Source: Akkermansiaceae bacterium UBA7890 (GTDB lineage Bacteria; Verrucomicrobiota; Verrucomicrobiia; Verrucomicrobiales; Akkermansiaceae). Taken from it: a stretch of DNA of 15,472 nt. The translations under genes were made by a program, and so were the position numbers. This document shows positions 1-8,093 of the stretch, piece after piece; position 1 is the stretch's first letter; every line of letters begins with the position of its first letter. Location: the NCBI GenBank assembly GCA_002501065.1, contig DLRK01000097.1, positions 1-15,472 of the forward strand, given 5' to 3'. A model generated the notes under the pieces. The model saw only the letters and a list, made by a program, of their open reading frames with translations, was not told the origin of the DNA and did no database searches.

Positions 1-1788
1 AGTGGGTGACACTGACCAGAAGATGAGACGGGTATCGACAAAGCGCACTGGATTGGGATAACGGGAGAGGAGCGCCTTGAGTTCAGGATCACGGCTTACG
101 AGAGCACCTGCCCCACTCCGGGTAGAGAGGGCGGCCCAGCCGTCCAGGATCAGGGGAGACCATTCCCCGTACTCGTAGTAGACGCTTTCGAGCCCCTTGC
201 GGCTATGAGAATAGGGTGAAATCATGAGACCCGCGAAGGGCGTGTCCTGGGAATCAGCGAGACTTTCGAGTTTTTTGAAATCATCCACCCGATTGGGCAG
301 CCAGAGTGCAGTACGGTCAGCGTACCAGGCCACCGCCCAGGGTTGATCGGTGACGACGATTTCGTTCTCGCGGACTTGTGCGGCCAGTCCGGTATTGAGA
401 ACTGGCGGAAAGTAGGGTGGCCAGTGAGGAGGCACCGTGCCGGCCTTGCCCACGTCCCGGATCTGGCGCGGGAGGTCGAGGACCATGGGGCCGGCACTGA
501 TCAGGATCGCGACCACGAAGTGGGCGTTACGCAGAGGCGGTATTTCGGTGTGAATCCTGAGCCGGCTCCAGAGGATGGCCACAAAGGCAAGGCCGTAGGC
601 GGCGAAAAGGGGAGCGAAGAGGACGTGCAACTGGTTGGGATCGGTGGCGGAGCCTGCTGTGAGGCCGAAAATGGCCATTCCGATAGTGCTAAAGAGCCAC
701 ATGAGGAGAATGCACCATCGAAAATTGGCAATGGATCTTCGCTTGAAGGGATGAAGCAGGGAGAGGAAGAAGAGTGGTGCGGTCAGGAGGGATCCGAGGT
801 TGATGTAGAGATCCCCGGCCTGGAGAATGGTAGTTCTTACGATCTTGAAGGGAAGGTTTTGCAGGGGTAGGATGGCATCCTGGAGGTTGTAGGTGCGCAT
901 CACGGAGTCCTCGCTGGTACCGAGGCCATTGAAGACCGCCAGGATGGAAGTGCCCCCCATGCTCCCACTGGACTGTTTGTTCTTGATCAGCGGCAGGAGG
1001 GACAGCAGGAGAACAAATCCCAGGGCTGCGAGGCCGGCGGCTCCTCGCGGACGGAAGAAAAATCCGGCATAGACTGCAAAGCCCAGAACAATCCAGATCG
1101 CCAGCCAGTGGGTGAGGGCGAGGAGTCCGAGGAAAGTGGCTGCAATGAGAGCAGGCCCGAGGGCGGTCTGGCCTTTCTCTGAGGCTTCCACCGCACGGTA
1201 TGCGAAGAAGCAGGCGCAGGAAAAGAGAAGCAGCATGAACATCTGGGGCAGCCCGGTCTGGGAAAATTTCCAGTTGAGATCACAGAGCAGCATGAGCATG
1301 GCCGTCACGCCCCCGATCCTGGCGTCAAAGATTCGCGAGATGAGGAGATAGTTCACCCCGATGGCGATGAGGAAACAGATCACCGAGGTGGCCGCCACGA
1401 CTCGATCGAGCTTGTAGACGGTGTCGTTTTCGGTCATGCGCCACTTGTCCGCGTCGTCTCCGTCGACGAACCGCAGAGCCCAGCTCAGGAGGATGGGATG
1501 CAGGGGTGCGTGATAGGTGTCGCGGTTGGCATCCTTGATGATTGGCTGACCATCCCGGACTTCACCGTTCTGCCAGATCGAGACTGGTCGCAGGACCTTG
1601 GTGGTGAAGCCCTCGTTGCGTGCGATTTCGCGTGCGATCTGTGCCTGGTCCATGCCCTTGGGGGAGTCCAGGCCCCGAAAGGTGACGAGGAGGTAGAGGA
1701 GTGAAAGGCCAATCAGCAGGATGAAAAAGAGAACGCGGCGAATGATTATGCCGGCGTTGATGGAGACAGGATTATTTGCGTTACTCAT
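1..1788 (-). CDS. GT-C-type multi-pass membrane protein, putative glycosyltransferase (3' end outside window)
   Basis: An open frame of 596 codons runs from ATG at 1788 to the window edge without a stop, so the C-terminus is missing. The protein has an N-terminal membrane segment (about 17-36), an extracytoplasmic loop, several further hydrophobic segments (about 131-151, 160-198, 211-244, 250-268, 330-346, 356-378, 385-408, 421-438), then a soluble C-terminal part. The layout resembles GT39/ArnT/PMT-like GT-C transferases, which move sugars from lipid carriers on the outer face of the membrane. The first loop has GMDQAQIAREIAR at about 45-57, where such proteins usually carry D-E; here D47 is kept and the next residue is Gln. 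YHAPLHPILLSW (92-103) is also typical. The C-terminal domain holds a VVTDQPWAVAWY stretch (478-489). The start lies 15 bp after the regulator stop, so the two are probably co-transcribed. Donor and acceptor are unknown; family confidence is moderate. Confidence 0.75.
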   Translation of the reverse strand, partial: MSNANNPVSINAGIIIRRVLFFILLIGLSLLYLLVTFRGLDSPKGMDQAQIAREIARNEGFTTKVLRPVSIWQNGEVRDGQPIIKDANRDTYHAPLHPILLSWALRFVDGDDADKWRMTENDTVYKLDRVVAATSVICFLIAIGVNYLLISRIFDARIGGVTAMLMLLCDLNWKFSQTGLPQMFMLLLFSCACFFAYRAVEASEKGQTALGPALIAATFLGLLALTHWLAIWIVLGFAVYAGFFFRPRGAAGLAALGFVLLLSLLPLIKNKQSSGSMGGTSILAVFNGLGTSEDSVMRTYNLQDAILPLQNLPFKIVRTTILQAGDLYINLGSLLTAPLFFLSLLHPFKRRSIANFRWCILLMWLFSTIGMAIFGLTAGSATDPNQLHVLFAPLFAAYGLAFVAILWSRLRIHTEIPPLRNAHFVVAILISAGPMVLDLPRQIRDVGKAGTVPPHWPPYFPPVLNTGLAAQVRENEIVVTDQPWAVAWYADRTALWLPNRVDDFKKLESLADSQDTPFAGLMISPYSHSRKGLESVYYEYGEWSPLILDGWAALSTRSGAGALVSRDPELKALLSRYPNPVRFVDTRLIFWSVSPT

Positions 1789-1803
1789 GATGCGGGTTTA
1801 AGA

Positions 1804-3222
1804 TCAGGGTGCGTCCGAAGCGCTCGAAAGGTCTTTCAGTTTTCGTTGCAGGGTGCGCCGACTGATGCCTAGCAGATCTGCCGCCTTGGTGCGATTCCCG
1901 CTCGTGTGCCGCAGGGCACTCCGAATGGCGTGCATTTCGAGGTCATGCAAGTTGAATTCTCGGGGAGGCGCAAGGCCCTTTTCCGCCACGTTGGTGAGAT
2001 CTGCGTTTTCAGCCGGGTTGGAGAGAGCATTCTGGTCGAGAAAGGCAGGGAGATGGTGGAGTTCAATGCCCTCTTCATTGGACATGACGACCCCGTGCTC
2101 GATGGCGGTACGCAGTTCCCGGACATTCCCGGGCCAGGTATAGTGACGAAGAAGGTTCAGGGCTTCGTCGCTAAGCGGTTTGAGGGGACGACCGTTTTCC
2201 TCTGCAAATTCACGCAGAAAGGAGCTGGCCAGGAGCACGATGTCTTCAGCGCGGTCCCGGAGGGGAGGCATCTTGATGGTCACGACGTTCAGGCGGAAGA
2301 AGAGATCCTCGCGGAACTGGCCGGAGGTGACCAGTTCACGCAGGTTCCTGTTGGTGGCGGCCACCACTCTGACATTGACGGCAATGGAGGTGTTGGATCC
2401 CACCCGCTCAACGGTCCGTTCGGAGAGTGCACGGAGGAGTTTGACCTGGGAGGTGGCATCTATTTCTCCAATCTCGTCGAGAAAGAGCGTGCCGCCATCG
2501 GCCTGTTCAAAACGGCCGATGCGTCGCTGGTGGGCGCTGGTGAAGGCTCCTTTTTCGTGGCCGAAGAGTTCGGACTCAAGCAACTGGGGGGAGAGAGCTG
2601 CGCAGTTGACGATGACGAGCTTGTCGGCGGGACGTCCGCTCAGGTCGTGCAGTGCGTGGGCGACAAGCTCCTTTCCCGTTCCTGATTCACCCTCGATCAG
2701 GACTGTGGCACGAGTGGGCGCGACCTGGGTTACCATCTCTCCGATCCGCATCAGGGCCTGGGACTTTCCGATGAGTCGTTCGAGGCCGGCACTTTGGCTC
2801 GCAGTCTTCTTCTTGAGTTCGTGGTTCTCTGAGGTGAGTCGTCTGTTTTCGCTTTCGATTTCGCGTCCACGGACTGCCCGGGCTACGAGCAGTTCGACTT
2901 CTTCGAGGTTCAGTGGCTTGGTCACGAAGTGCCAGGCACCCCGCCGCATCGCCTCCACCGCGGTTTCGACCGAGCCGTAGGCGGTCATCATGATGGAGAC
3001 GGGGGGGGTGGTCAGGGTGAGCGCTTCATCGAGGAGATCCATTCCCGAGTCCGTTCCGAGTCGAAGATCAGTAAGGAGGACATCCACTGGTTCACTCTTG
3101 AGAACCTGACGGGCTTCCCGGGCGTCGGCCGCGACATACACTTCGAAGCGCTCATCGAGAGCCTGGCGCAAGCCGTCCCGGGTTGGCTTTTCGTCGTCGA
3201 CTATCAGGACGATGGGATTCAT
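1804..3222 (-). CDS. NtrC-family sigma-54-dependent response regulator
   Basis: This 472-residue protein has the full three-domain plan of a bacterial enhancer-binding protein. The receiver domain (about 3-115) has the acidic pair D9/D10, phospho-acceptor D52, T80 and K102. The AAA+ domain (about 148-390) has Walker A GESGTGKE (178-185), Walker B TLFLDE (245-250), an arginine-finger region around FREDLFFRLNV (303-313) and sensor II WPGNVREL (363-370). The Fis-type helix-turn-helix (about 434-465) includes GNRTKAADLLGISRRTLQRKL. The sigma-54 contact loop reads GAFTSA (225-230) rather than canonical GAFTGA. It is expected to bind enhancer sites and drive open-complex formation by sigma-54 polymerase when phosphorylated by the kinase encoded 80 bp upstream. 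The membrane glycosyltransferase-like gene follows after 15 bp. The regulon is not evident, and no SD is seen before ATG. Confidence 0.95.
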   Translation of the reverse strand: MNPIVLIVDDEKPTRDGLRQALDERFEVYVAADAREARQVLKSEPVDVLLTDLRLGTDSGMDLLDEALTLTTPPVSIMMTAYGSVETAVEAMRRGAWHFVTKPLNLEEVELLVARAVRGREIESENRRLTSENHELKKKTASQSAGLERLIGKSQALMRIGEMVTQVAPTRATVLIEGESGTGKELVAHALHDLSGRPADKLVIVNCAALSPQLLESELFGHEKGAFTSAHQRRIGRFEQADGGTLFLDEIGEIDATSQVKLLRALSERTVERVGSNTSIAVNVRVVAATNRNLRELVTSGQFREDLFFRLNVVTIKMPPLRDRAEDIVLLASSFLREFAEENGRPLKPLSDEALNLLRHYTWPGNVRELRTAIEHGVVMSNEEGIELHHLPAFLDQNALSNPAENADLTNVAEKGLAPPREFNLHDLEMHAIRSALRHTSGNRTKAADLLGISRRTLQRKLKDLSSASDAP

Positions 3223-3302
3223 GAGTGCTGGAACGAAAAAATCAGATGGGTGGGAATAACTGGGTTGTCACACTGCAGGGAAGGGAAGAATGGAGATGGT
3301 TC

Positions 3303-4493
3303 TCAGACTTCGATGACGGATTTGGGTTTGGGCGAGGAATCCTCAATGAGGCGGACGCGTTTTTCGACACTGGGGAAGTAGAGACGCACGGTGGTCCCTT
3401 CACCTTCCTCGCTTTCCACTTCGATTTCGCCGCCATGTTCGCGCACGATGCGGCGGACGATGAGGAGTCCGAGACCGGTGCCGGATTTGCGACCGGAGCG
3501 GAAGGGTTCAAAGAGAGAGCCCATCACTTCCGGTGAAATTCCAGAGCCGTTGTCCTGTACGGAGATCACGACTTCGTATTCATTAAACCGGGAATTGACA
3601 TGTACGTCGCCGCCCGAGCCGGGCAAGGACTGGTAGGCATTCTTGAGCAGGTTGAAGAAAGCCTGTTTGAGTTGGTCGGCATCGAGGGGAAGAGAGGGAA
3701 GCTGATCGTCCAGTTTTAAATGCACGCTCACATTTTTCTCCTTCAACTCAGGTGCCAGCAGGGCGAGGGTATCCTCGATCACTTTATTGAGATTGCCGGG
3801 CTTGCGGAGTGGACTGACGGGGCGAATGGCGTGGAGGAATTCCTTGAGCAGGCTGTCGAGTCGTTGGATTTCGTTGCGTGCCGTGGTGAGATGTTCATCG
3901 AGATTCTTGCGATCGCCCGGAGGCAGGTCGCTCACCTTGCGTTCCAGAAGCTGAAGGTGGATTCCGAGCGAGTTGAGGGGATTGCCGATTTCGTGAGCCA
4001 CCCCGGCGGCCAGGAGGGTGAGGGCATTGAGCTTCTCACTTTCGATGGCTTCCTCCGTCTCCCGTCGGGACTGCGTGATATCGCGGACCAGCATGACATA
4101 GCCGAGCAATTCCTCCTGGCCATCCACATCCTCCACCAGGGGCGAGAGATAGAAGTTGAGAAAGCGATTCTCGGGATAGAAGACTTCCAGGTCGCGATTG
4201 ACGGTCTGGCGACCGGGCCCGATCAGCGATGTCCAATCCAGTCCACGTACGAGGAGGTCGAGGGATTGCCCCACCGCCTCCTCAGCCTGCAGTCCGAAGA
4301 AGCCGCAGGCTGCACCATTGAGAAAGGTCACCGCACCCTCGGGATCGAGGATGAGGACACCCTCTTGGAGGGCGTCGAAGACGTTTTCGAGAAATCCCCT
4401 TTCCCGCACCAGGCGATCCACCAGGCTTTGCACCTGACGGGGGCTCAGGCGATCGAGCCGCGCTATCAGTTTCTCGATGAATCCGCTGTTCAA
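3303..4493 (-). CDS. PAS-domain sensor histidine kinase (NtrB-like), partner of the sigma-54 regulator
   Basis: With the TTG start at 4493 the product has 396 residues. A PAS-like sensing domain (about 32-140, with DALQEGVLILDPEGAVTFLN) is followed by the dimerisation/phospho-acceptor helix with H167 in AAGVAHEIGNPLNSL, and by a HATPase domain with the N-box FNLLKNAYQ (280-288), G1 DNGSGI (314-319), an F-box and G2 GTGLGL (338-343). There is no signal peptide or membrane segment, so it should be cytosolic. TTG was chosen because a GGAAAG purine tract lies just upstream and the PAS follows soon after. The next in-frame ATG (4598) would overlap divergent cutA by more than 50 bp, and an even longer frame to 4772 runs deep into cutA. 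It probably phosphorylates the next gene's product. The input signal is unknown. Confidence 0.9.
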   Translation of the reverse strand: MNSGFIEKLIARLDRLSPRQVQSLVDRLVRERGFLENVFDALQEGVLILDPEGAVTFLNGAACGFFGLQAEEAVGQSLDLLVRGLDWTSLIGPGRQTVNRDLEVFYPENRFLNFYLSPLVEDVDGQEELLGYVMLVRDITQSRRETEEAIESEKLNALTLLAAGVAHEIGNPLNSLGIHLQLLERKVSDLPPGDRKNLDEHLTTARNEIQRLDSLLKEFLHAIRPVSPLRKPGNLNKVIEDTLALLAPELKEKNVSVHLKLDDQLPSLPLDADQLKQAFFNLLKNAYQSLPGSGGDVHVNSRFNEYEVVISVQDNGSGISPEVMGSLFEPFRSGRKSGTGLGLLIVRRIVREHGGEIEVESEEGEGTTVRLYFPSVEKRVRLIEDSSPKPKSVIEV

Positions 4494-4541
4494 GGTTTCT
4501 TTCCGGTTTGCCGGTTCCGTGTTCTTGGATATTGAAGGGTG

Positions 4542-4862
4542 ATGAGTGACGTTCAGGTGGTTCTGTGTACCTTCCCGGATCTCCCTCAGGCGCGACATAT
4601 TGGCACACTTCTGGTGGAAAAGCAACTGGCGGCCTGTGTGAATCTGATCCCGGCGGTGGAGTCCATTTTTTGCTGGAAGGGCAAGATTTCCAGTGAATCG
4701 GAAGTCCTGGCGATTTTCAAGACAACCGCGGAGTGTTTTGTTGAGCTGGAGCGCGAATTGCTGGCCCGTCATCCCTACGATGTGCCGGAACTACTGGCTC
4801 TGTCCGTGGGGGCAGGGAGTGAGGCCTACCTCAAGTGGATCCGGGCCGAAACCATCGGGTGA
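4542..4862 (+). CDS. cutA: Divalent-cation tolerance protein CutA1
   Basis: The 106-residue product matches the CutA1 family along its length: VVLCTFPD near the N-terminus, LVEKQLAACVNLIP (24-37), the W-x-GKI segment (45-49), FKTT (59-62), and the strongly conserved ARHPYDVPELLAL (75-87) with H77, ending in YLKWI. CutA1 proteins are small, ferredoxin-like, very stable trimers. They were linked genetically to copper tolerance in E. coli, but their biochemical role is not settled. Cys9 and Cys32 sit where E. coli CutA1 has its conserved cysteines. ATG at 4542 is preferred; a GTG directly before it at 4539 would add one residue. The gene diverges from the histidine kinase gene, leaving about 48 bp between the chosen starts for both promoters. 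Confidence 0.93.
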   Translation: MSDVQVVLCTFPDLPQARHIGTLLVEKQLAACVNLIPAVESIFCWKGKISSESEVLAIFKTTAECFVELERELLARHPYDVPELLALSVGAGSEAYLKWIRAETIG

Positions 4863-4933
4863 GGTTTGTGGGCACGATTTCTCGCAGAGACTTGGGTGGC
4901 GTGCTTCCATCGGTTACCGGATAGTCCCTGCTC

Positions 4934-5812
4934 ATGCTTCGCTACATTGCCCTTTCCTCCTGTGTGCTCGTCCTGGGTTCTGCCTGCGGGAGCGCCGTCC
5001 AAGTGAAATGGACCGCCACCGGCAGGGTGCAGTTTGTTCGTGGGGCGGATCTGCTTCAGGTTGCGGCGATCGATGATCCGGTTTCCATCGAACTGAGTTA
5101 CGATAACGCGAGCGAGGGGCATGTCTTCAGGCAGTTTTTCGATCTCAGTGACCAGCTCTTCTGGCAGCAGGAGGAATACTATGATGCCATCGATATCGAT
5201 CTCAGGATCAGAATTGGAGGGAATACCTGGCGGGGTACGCTGGTCTCCGGATCGGAAGGTCCGCCTTACAGCATTGAGATCCAGGATGTGAAGGTGGCCG
5301 GGGATACGGCAGACTTTTTCAAGGTCACGGTAGCGGGAGAGGACGGGGGAAATTTTCCTTCTTTTCCCGGTGGGGCGGCCTTGGGAGCGAATGCCAGTCT
5401 ACGGGTGGAATTTCGTGACGAATCGACGGACGATGTAAACCCTCCCGACTATCTCGATTCCACGGACCTGAAATGCGTATCACAGAGTTTTACGCGTATC
5501 ACCGAGGCCAGGGGGTCGATTTCCAGCGGGACAGGCCAGTTGATCAATTTCACGATGGATCCCGCCACCATTCGGACGCAACCGGCCGAGGCGCAGACCA
5601 TCGAGTTGAAGAAGGTGACCTACGATCACGAATTCGAAGAGGTGTCGCTGACCTGGACCAGCACACCGGGCAAATTCTACGTCATTCAATATCTCGCCAA
5701 CGATCTGTGCTGGCGCGAGAAGAGTTCAACCATGGCGTTCAGCACGGAGACAACCTGGGCGGTTCTGTCATTCAGCGACAAGGGAATCTATCGCGTGGTG
5801 GAGGAGGAATAG
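4934..5812 (+). CDS. Secreted protein of unknown function
   Basis: The 292-residue product starts with a Sec-type signal peptide (residues 1 to about 21, hydrophobic core YIALSSCVLVLGSA). The mature part is acidic and rich in beta-prone sequence. Near residues 27-60 there is a G-x-V-x-F region followed by DPVSIELSYDN, reminiscent of the short beta-sandwich domain of many PEP-CTERM exported proteins, but no PEP-CTERM sorting tail follows. The C-terminal section (about 228-292) has EVSLTWTSTPGKFYVIQY, a pattern seen at the ends of many verrucomicrobial exported proteins. Only a few cysteines occur in the mature chain (C181 and C257 by my count), so a disulphide is possible. It lies 71 bp after cutA on the same strand and convergent with acylphosphatase. 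No SD precedes ATG. Function is unknown; being real and exported is well supported by frame length and signal peptide. Confidence 0.8.
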   Translation: MLRYIALSSCVLVLGSACGSAVQVKWTATGRVQFVRGADLLQVAAIDDPVSIELSYDNASEGHVFRQFFDLSDQLFWQQEEYYDAIDIDLRIRIGGNTWRGTLVSGSEGPPYSIEIQDVKVAGDTADFFKVTVAGEDGGNFPSFPGGAALGANASLRVEFRDESTDDVNPPDYLDSTDLKCVSQSFTRITEARGSISSGTGQLINFTMDPATIRTQPAEAQTIELKKVTYDHEFEEVSLTWTSTPGKFYVIQYLANDLCWREKSSTMAFSTETTWAVLSFSDKGIYRVVEEE

Positions 5813-5842
5813 TGGAGCAGGCTCCGCAAGGTATGAAGATGT

Positions 5843-5859
5843 GGTCCGGAGGCCGGATC
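5843..5859. terminator. Candidate hairpin between convergent genes
   Basis: A 7-bp stem (5843-5849 with 5853-5859, including one G-U pair) closes a three-base AGG loop in the gap between the secreted-protein gene and acyP, touching the acyP stop codon. A smaller hairpin GGAG-CAGG-CTCC lies at 5814-5825. The position between two converging genes suggests a bidirectional transcription end. No U-tract follows on either side, so it is not a textbook intrinsic terminator. Confidence 0.3.
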
Positions 5860-6133
5860 AGCGTGTGATGCGGAATCCCCTGGCATTTTCGAGAAGAGCA
5901 ATCTCCTCGATTTGCACCTCCTTGATAAAGTGCGCCACCGGGCTCTCTTCCGTGATTTCGGCCAGGTAAGCCTCCAGCTCGTCGGTCTCGCCCATGATCT
6001 CCAGTTCCACTGTGCCGTCGGGCAGGTTTCGAACAGCCCCGACCACGTCGAAGCCGGTGGCGATCTCCCTGGTGGTGTAACGGAAGCCCACACCCTGGAC
6101 TCGACCGGAAAAGAGGACTCGCTTGGCGGTCAT
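5858..6133 (-). CDS. acyP: Acylphosphatase
   Basis: The 91-residue product carries the full acylphosphatase signature: GRVQGVGFRY (10-19) with the phosphate-binding loop and catalytic R18, and VRNLPDGTVELE (34-45) with catalytic N36. Length is normal for the family (about 90-100). It hydrolyses carboxyl-phosphate bonds such as acetyl- or carbamoyl-phosphate in the cytosol. ATG at 6133 is chosen because the conserved domain begins at once; an upstream ATG at 6247 would add 38 unrelated residues and run into the neighbouring gene. The upstream gene ends 35 bp away on the same strand, so co-transcription is possible. The conserved core makes this call secure. Confidence 0.95.
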   Translation of the reverse strand: MTAKRVLFSGRVQGVGFRYTTREIATGFDVVGAVRNLPDGTVELEIMGETDELEAYLAEITEESPVAHFIKEVQIEEIALLENARGFRITR

Positions 6134-6168
6134 GTGTCGGCAGGCTATGCGTGAATCAGTTTTGCTGT

Positions 6169-7410
6169 CTACCGTAGAGAAGACAAGTTGCCACCGGAGA
6201 GAGTGATGTCCCGGTGATCGGGGAACCGGCTGGTTCCGGTGGACCACTGCAGTTTCCTGATGGATTCCAGGGTTTCATCGTCGGCACAGTTGGCCAGGAT
6301 CGTGGTCTTTCCCTGAGAAACCACAGAGAAGGAGCGTCTGGGAGCGTCCGGCTTTTCGTGACGCTGGGAGAGGATCTCAGCTGCACGGATGGCTGCTGCC
6401 TCCGTCTCCCACCGGCAGACCCAGAGGAGGTGATCGCCGCTTGTATTGGCGAAGAGCCGGTAGCGGTCTCCGCGCCAGAGCAGGGCGAGAGCCTGGGCCT
6501 GCTCGTAGCTTTCGAGCCACTCGATGAGGGTCTGGATTTGCAGGGCACCCAGTGATTCTTCCAGTTGGGTTTCCTGATCTACCGGGGGAGCAGGAATGGT
6601 CACCGGGGTAATGGCGGAAGGATCGCCCCCGAGCAATTCGAAGGTGCTCTGTGGCGGATCCTCGATCAGGCCCGGCAGAGTGCGGGATTTTGTGCGCAGG
6701 CGGGTCTCCAGGTAGATGCGGCCAACGCCCCGTTCCTGGGGGAGTTCGCCGAGGGCGGCCAGGTAGATGGGCAGACTGGCGAGGAGTGCTTCCCGGGTGG
6801 TGACGAGGGAGGTTGGCACTTCAAAGGCTTTCCGGGATTCGTCTCGCAGCCTGGCCTTCAGGGACTCCGCGATGGCGGAGTGCAGACCCGACTGGGCAAT
6901 CCACTCGTCGTCGCTCAGTCGGCCGATCACCATGGGGCTGTGCTGGTGAATGAGGAGGCGGGCGAGGAGGCCATGGAGGATGACGCGATCCTCAACGTTC
7001 TCCTCGTTGAAGTCATTGGGAATGAGAAGGTGTTTTTCACGTTCATCCAGCCAGCCTCGCACCCCTGTCGACTGGAGAGCTGCCAGCCCCTCCCCCATGG
7101 AGCGTCCGGCGAACTCGTGGAAGCCCATCAGTTCAAGGGCGCGCGAACGCCGGGCGAGGCCCCCGGGTCCAAACTGGGCGGCAAGATTTTCCTCGATCCT
7201 GGCGAGGAAGATCTCTTGTGAAACCCGGTGAATCTCGGGAGTGGTCTTGAATCGCAGACCAAGAGTGTCTTCCACGTAAGCCTCGATGCTGAGACCGGTC
7301 TCCTGCTCTTCGGTCGCTGCCGACTGTGGATCGGATTTGAATAATGCCAGCAACGTGCCTGCCACTATTGCGGCCCCTGTCAGGGAGGCAAGTGTGCCGG
7401 CGCCCTTCAT
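6169..7410 (-). CDS. Membrane-anchored protein, degenerate relative of an HExxH metallopeptidase-like family
   Basis: The 413-residue product has one N-terminal hydrophobic segment (about 5-24), either an anchor or an uncleaved signal. The rest resembles a widespread family of exported, putative zinc-peptidase-like proteins in its landmarks: a G-W-LDERE-KHLLIPNDF segment (118-134), then the place where an HELTHALQDQHF-type motif is expected, an RIYLETRL...PPQSTFELL stretch (231-260), and a C-terminal domain with LLWRGDRYRLF (310-320) and WETEAAAIRAAEI (334-346). At the expected zinc site the sequence is HGLLARLLIHQH (146-157): the first His is kept, Glu is Gly and the second His is Ala. It is therefore probably inactive as a protease. 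The family link is from recalled sequence patterns, not a search. ATG at 7410 precedes the hydrophobic segment directly and lies 22 bp after the upstream gene, suggesting an operon. Confidence 0.75.
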   Translation of the reverse strand: MKGAGTLASLTGAAIVAGTLLALFKSDPQSAATEEQETGLSIEAYVEDTLGLRFKTTPEIHRVSQEIFLARIEENLAAQFGPGGLARRSRALELMGFHEFAGRSMGEGLAALQSTGVRGWLDEREKHLLIPNDFNEENVEDRVILHGLLARLLIHQHSPMVIGRLSDDEWIAQSGLHSAIAESLKARLRDESRKAFEVPTSLVTTREALLASLPIYLAALGELPQERGVGRIYLETRLRTKSRTLPGLIEDPPQSTFELLGGDPSAITPVTIPAPPVDQETQLEESLGALQIQTLIEWLESYEQAQALALLWRGDRYRLFANTSGDHLLWVCRWETEAAAIRAAEILSQRHEKPDAPRRSFSVVSQGKTTILANCADDETLESIRKLQWSTGTSRFPDHRDITLSGGNLSSLR

Positions 7411-7432
7411 GGATTCTGGCCGGATGGGTTCG

Positions 7433-8035
7433 TCAGGGCTTGAACGGATTGTCGCGCGGAAACGTTCCGTGTGCGCCGAACACTTCTTCCGCATTCTTGC
7501 CCTCCTTGAAGGTGTAAACCTCGGGAGCGGTGGGGTTGCCCTGGGCGTCGTAGTTGTAATACATCACGCGGATGGGGGTTTCCTTGCCGGTGCGGGGATC
7601 GGTGCGCAGTGCCCGGGCATCAAACATTCGTTCGGCCTGCAGTCGACCGGAGGTCTTGCTATAGCCGTAGGAGACCTTGTAGAGGAGCGACTCGCGACCG
7701 TCGTAGATCTTGCAGGCGAGAGGGTCTCCCTGGGCGTTGAGGCGGTAGACCACGATCATCTTGACCGCCCCGTTGGTTCCCCAGGTACGCTTGACCAGTG
7801 TGCGGTCGTCGGGACTGCGACGGAAGACGGTTCGCGAACCATCCTGATGCCGCTTGATCCGCACGTTGGGGCCCTCCTTCTCCCACTTCTCCTGGAACTT
7901 GTCGGGGAAGGACTTTTTCCTGTCCTGCTGGCTCAGGCCGGTGCTGAGACCGAGACCCAGCACTGCGAGGATGAGCGCAGTGATTCTGAGAGGATGCGGG
8001 GGATGCATGGGCAGGAAAACTAGCTGTTTGGCCAT
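7433..8035 (-). CDS. Exported protein of unknown function
   Basis: The 200-residue product has an N-terminal signal (hydrophobic core ITALILAVLGLGLSTGL, 18-34) and a basic mature domain. The mature part alternates charged and aromatic residues in short repeats of the form V-x-Y-x-LN-x-QGDP and V-M-YYNYDAQGNP (about 95-105 and 156-167), which suggests beta-strand repeats like those of RHS/MORN-type surfaces, though no family is recognised. The start is uncertain: ATG at 8035 gives a 17-residue n-region, while ATG at 8008 gives a more usual signal peptide; neither has an SD. Directly downstream (22 bp) is the degenerate metallopeptidase-like gene, so the two exported proteins may act together. 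It is divergent from folP with 115 bp between. Confidence 0.7.
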   Translation of the reverse strand: MAKQLVFLPMHPPHPLRITALILAVLGLGLSTGLSQQDRKKSFPDKFQEKWEKEGPNVRIKRHQDGSRTVFRRSPDDRTLVKRTWGTNGAVKMIVVYRLNAQGDPLACKIYDGRESLLYKVSYGYSKTSGRLQAERMFDARALRTDPRTGKETPIRVMYYNYDAQGNPTAPEVYTFKEGKNAEEVFGAHGTFPRDNPFKP

Positions 8036-8093
8036 GTAATAGCAACGGCGAATCGGACCGCCGAAGATCCATCGCCGGTGGAATTAGCGCAAA

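Noticed and set aside
2700..2725. TGGCACG sequence as a sigma-54 promoter
   Set aside because: The downstream GC element is not at the required spacing and the site lies inside the regulator gene.
1906..2980. Plus-strand open frames opposite the response regulator
   Set aside because: They mirror a protein with every expected NtrC-family motif; GC-rich third positions keep the other strand open.
4494..4772. N-terminal extension of the histidine kinase up to ATG 4772
   Set aside because: It lies almost wholly inside cutA on the other strand and adds no domain; the TTG at 4493 with upstream purines fits better.
4934..4993. Lipoprotein signal in the secreted protein
   Set aside because: The residues before Cys18 read G-S-A, not the L-x-[AG] lipobox, so ordinary signal peptidase cleavage is more likely.
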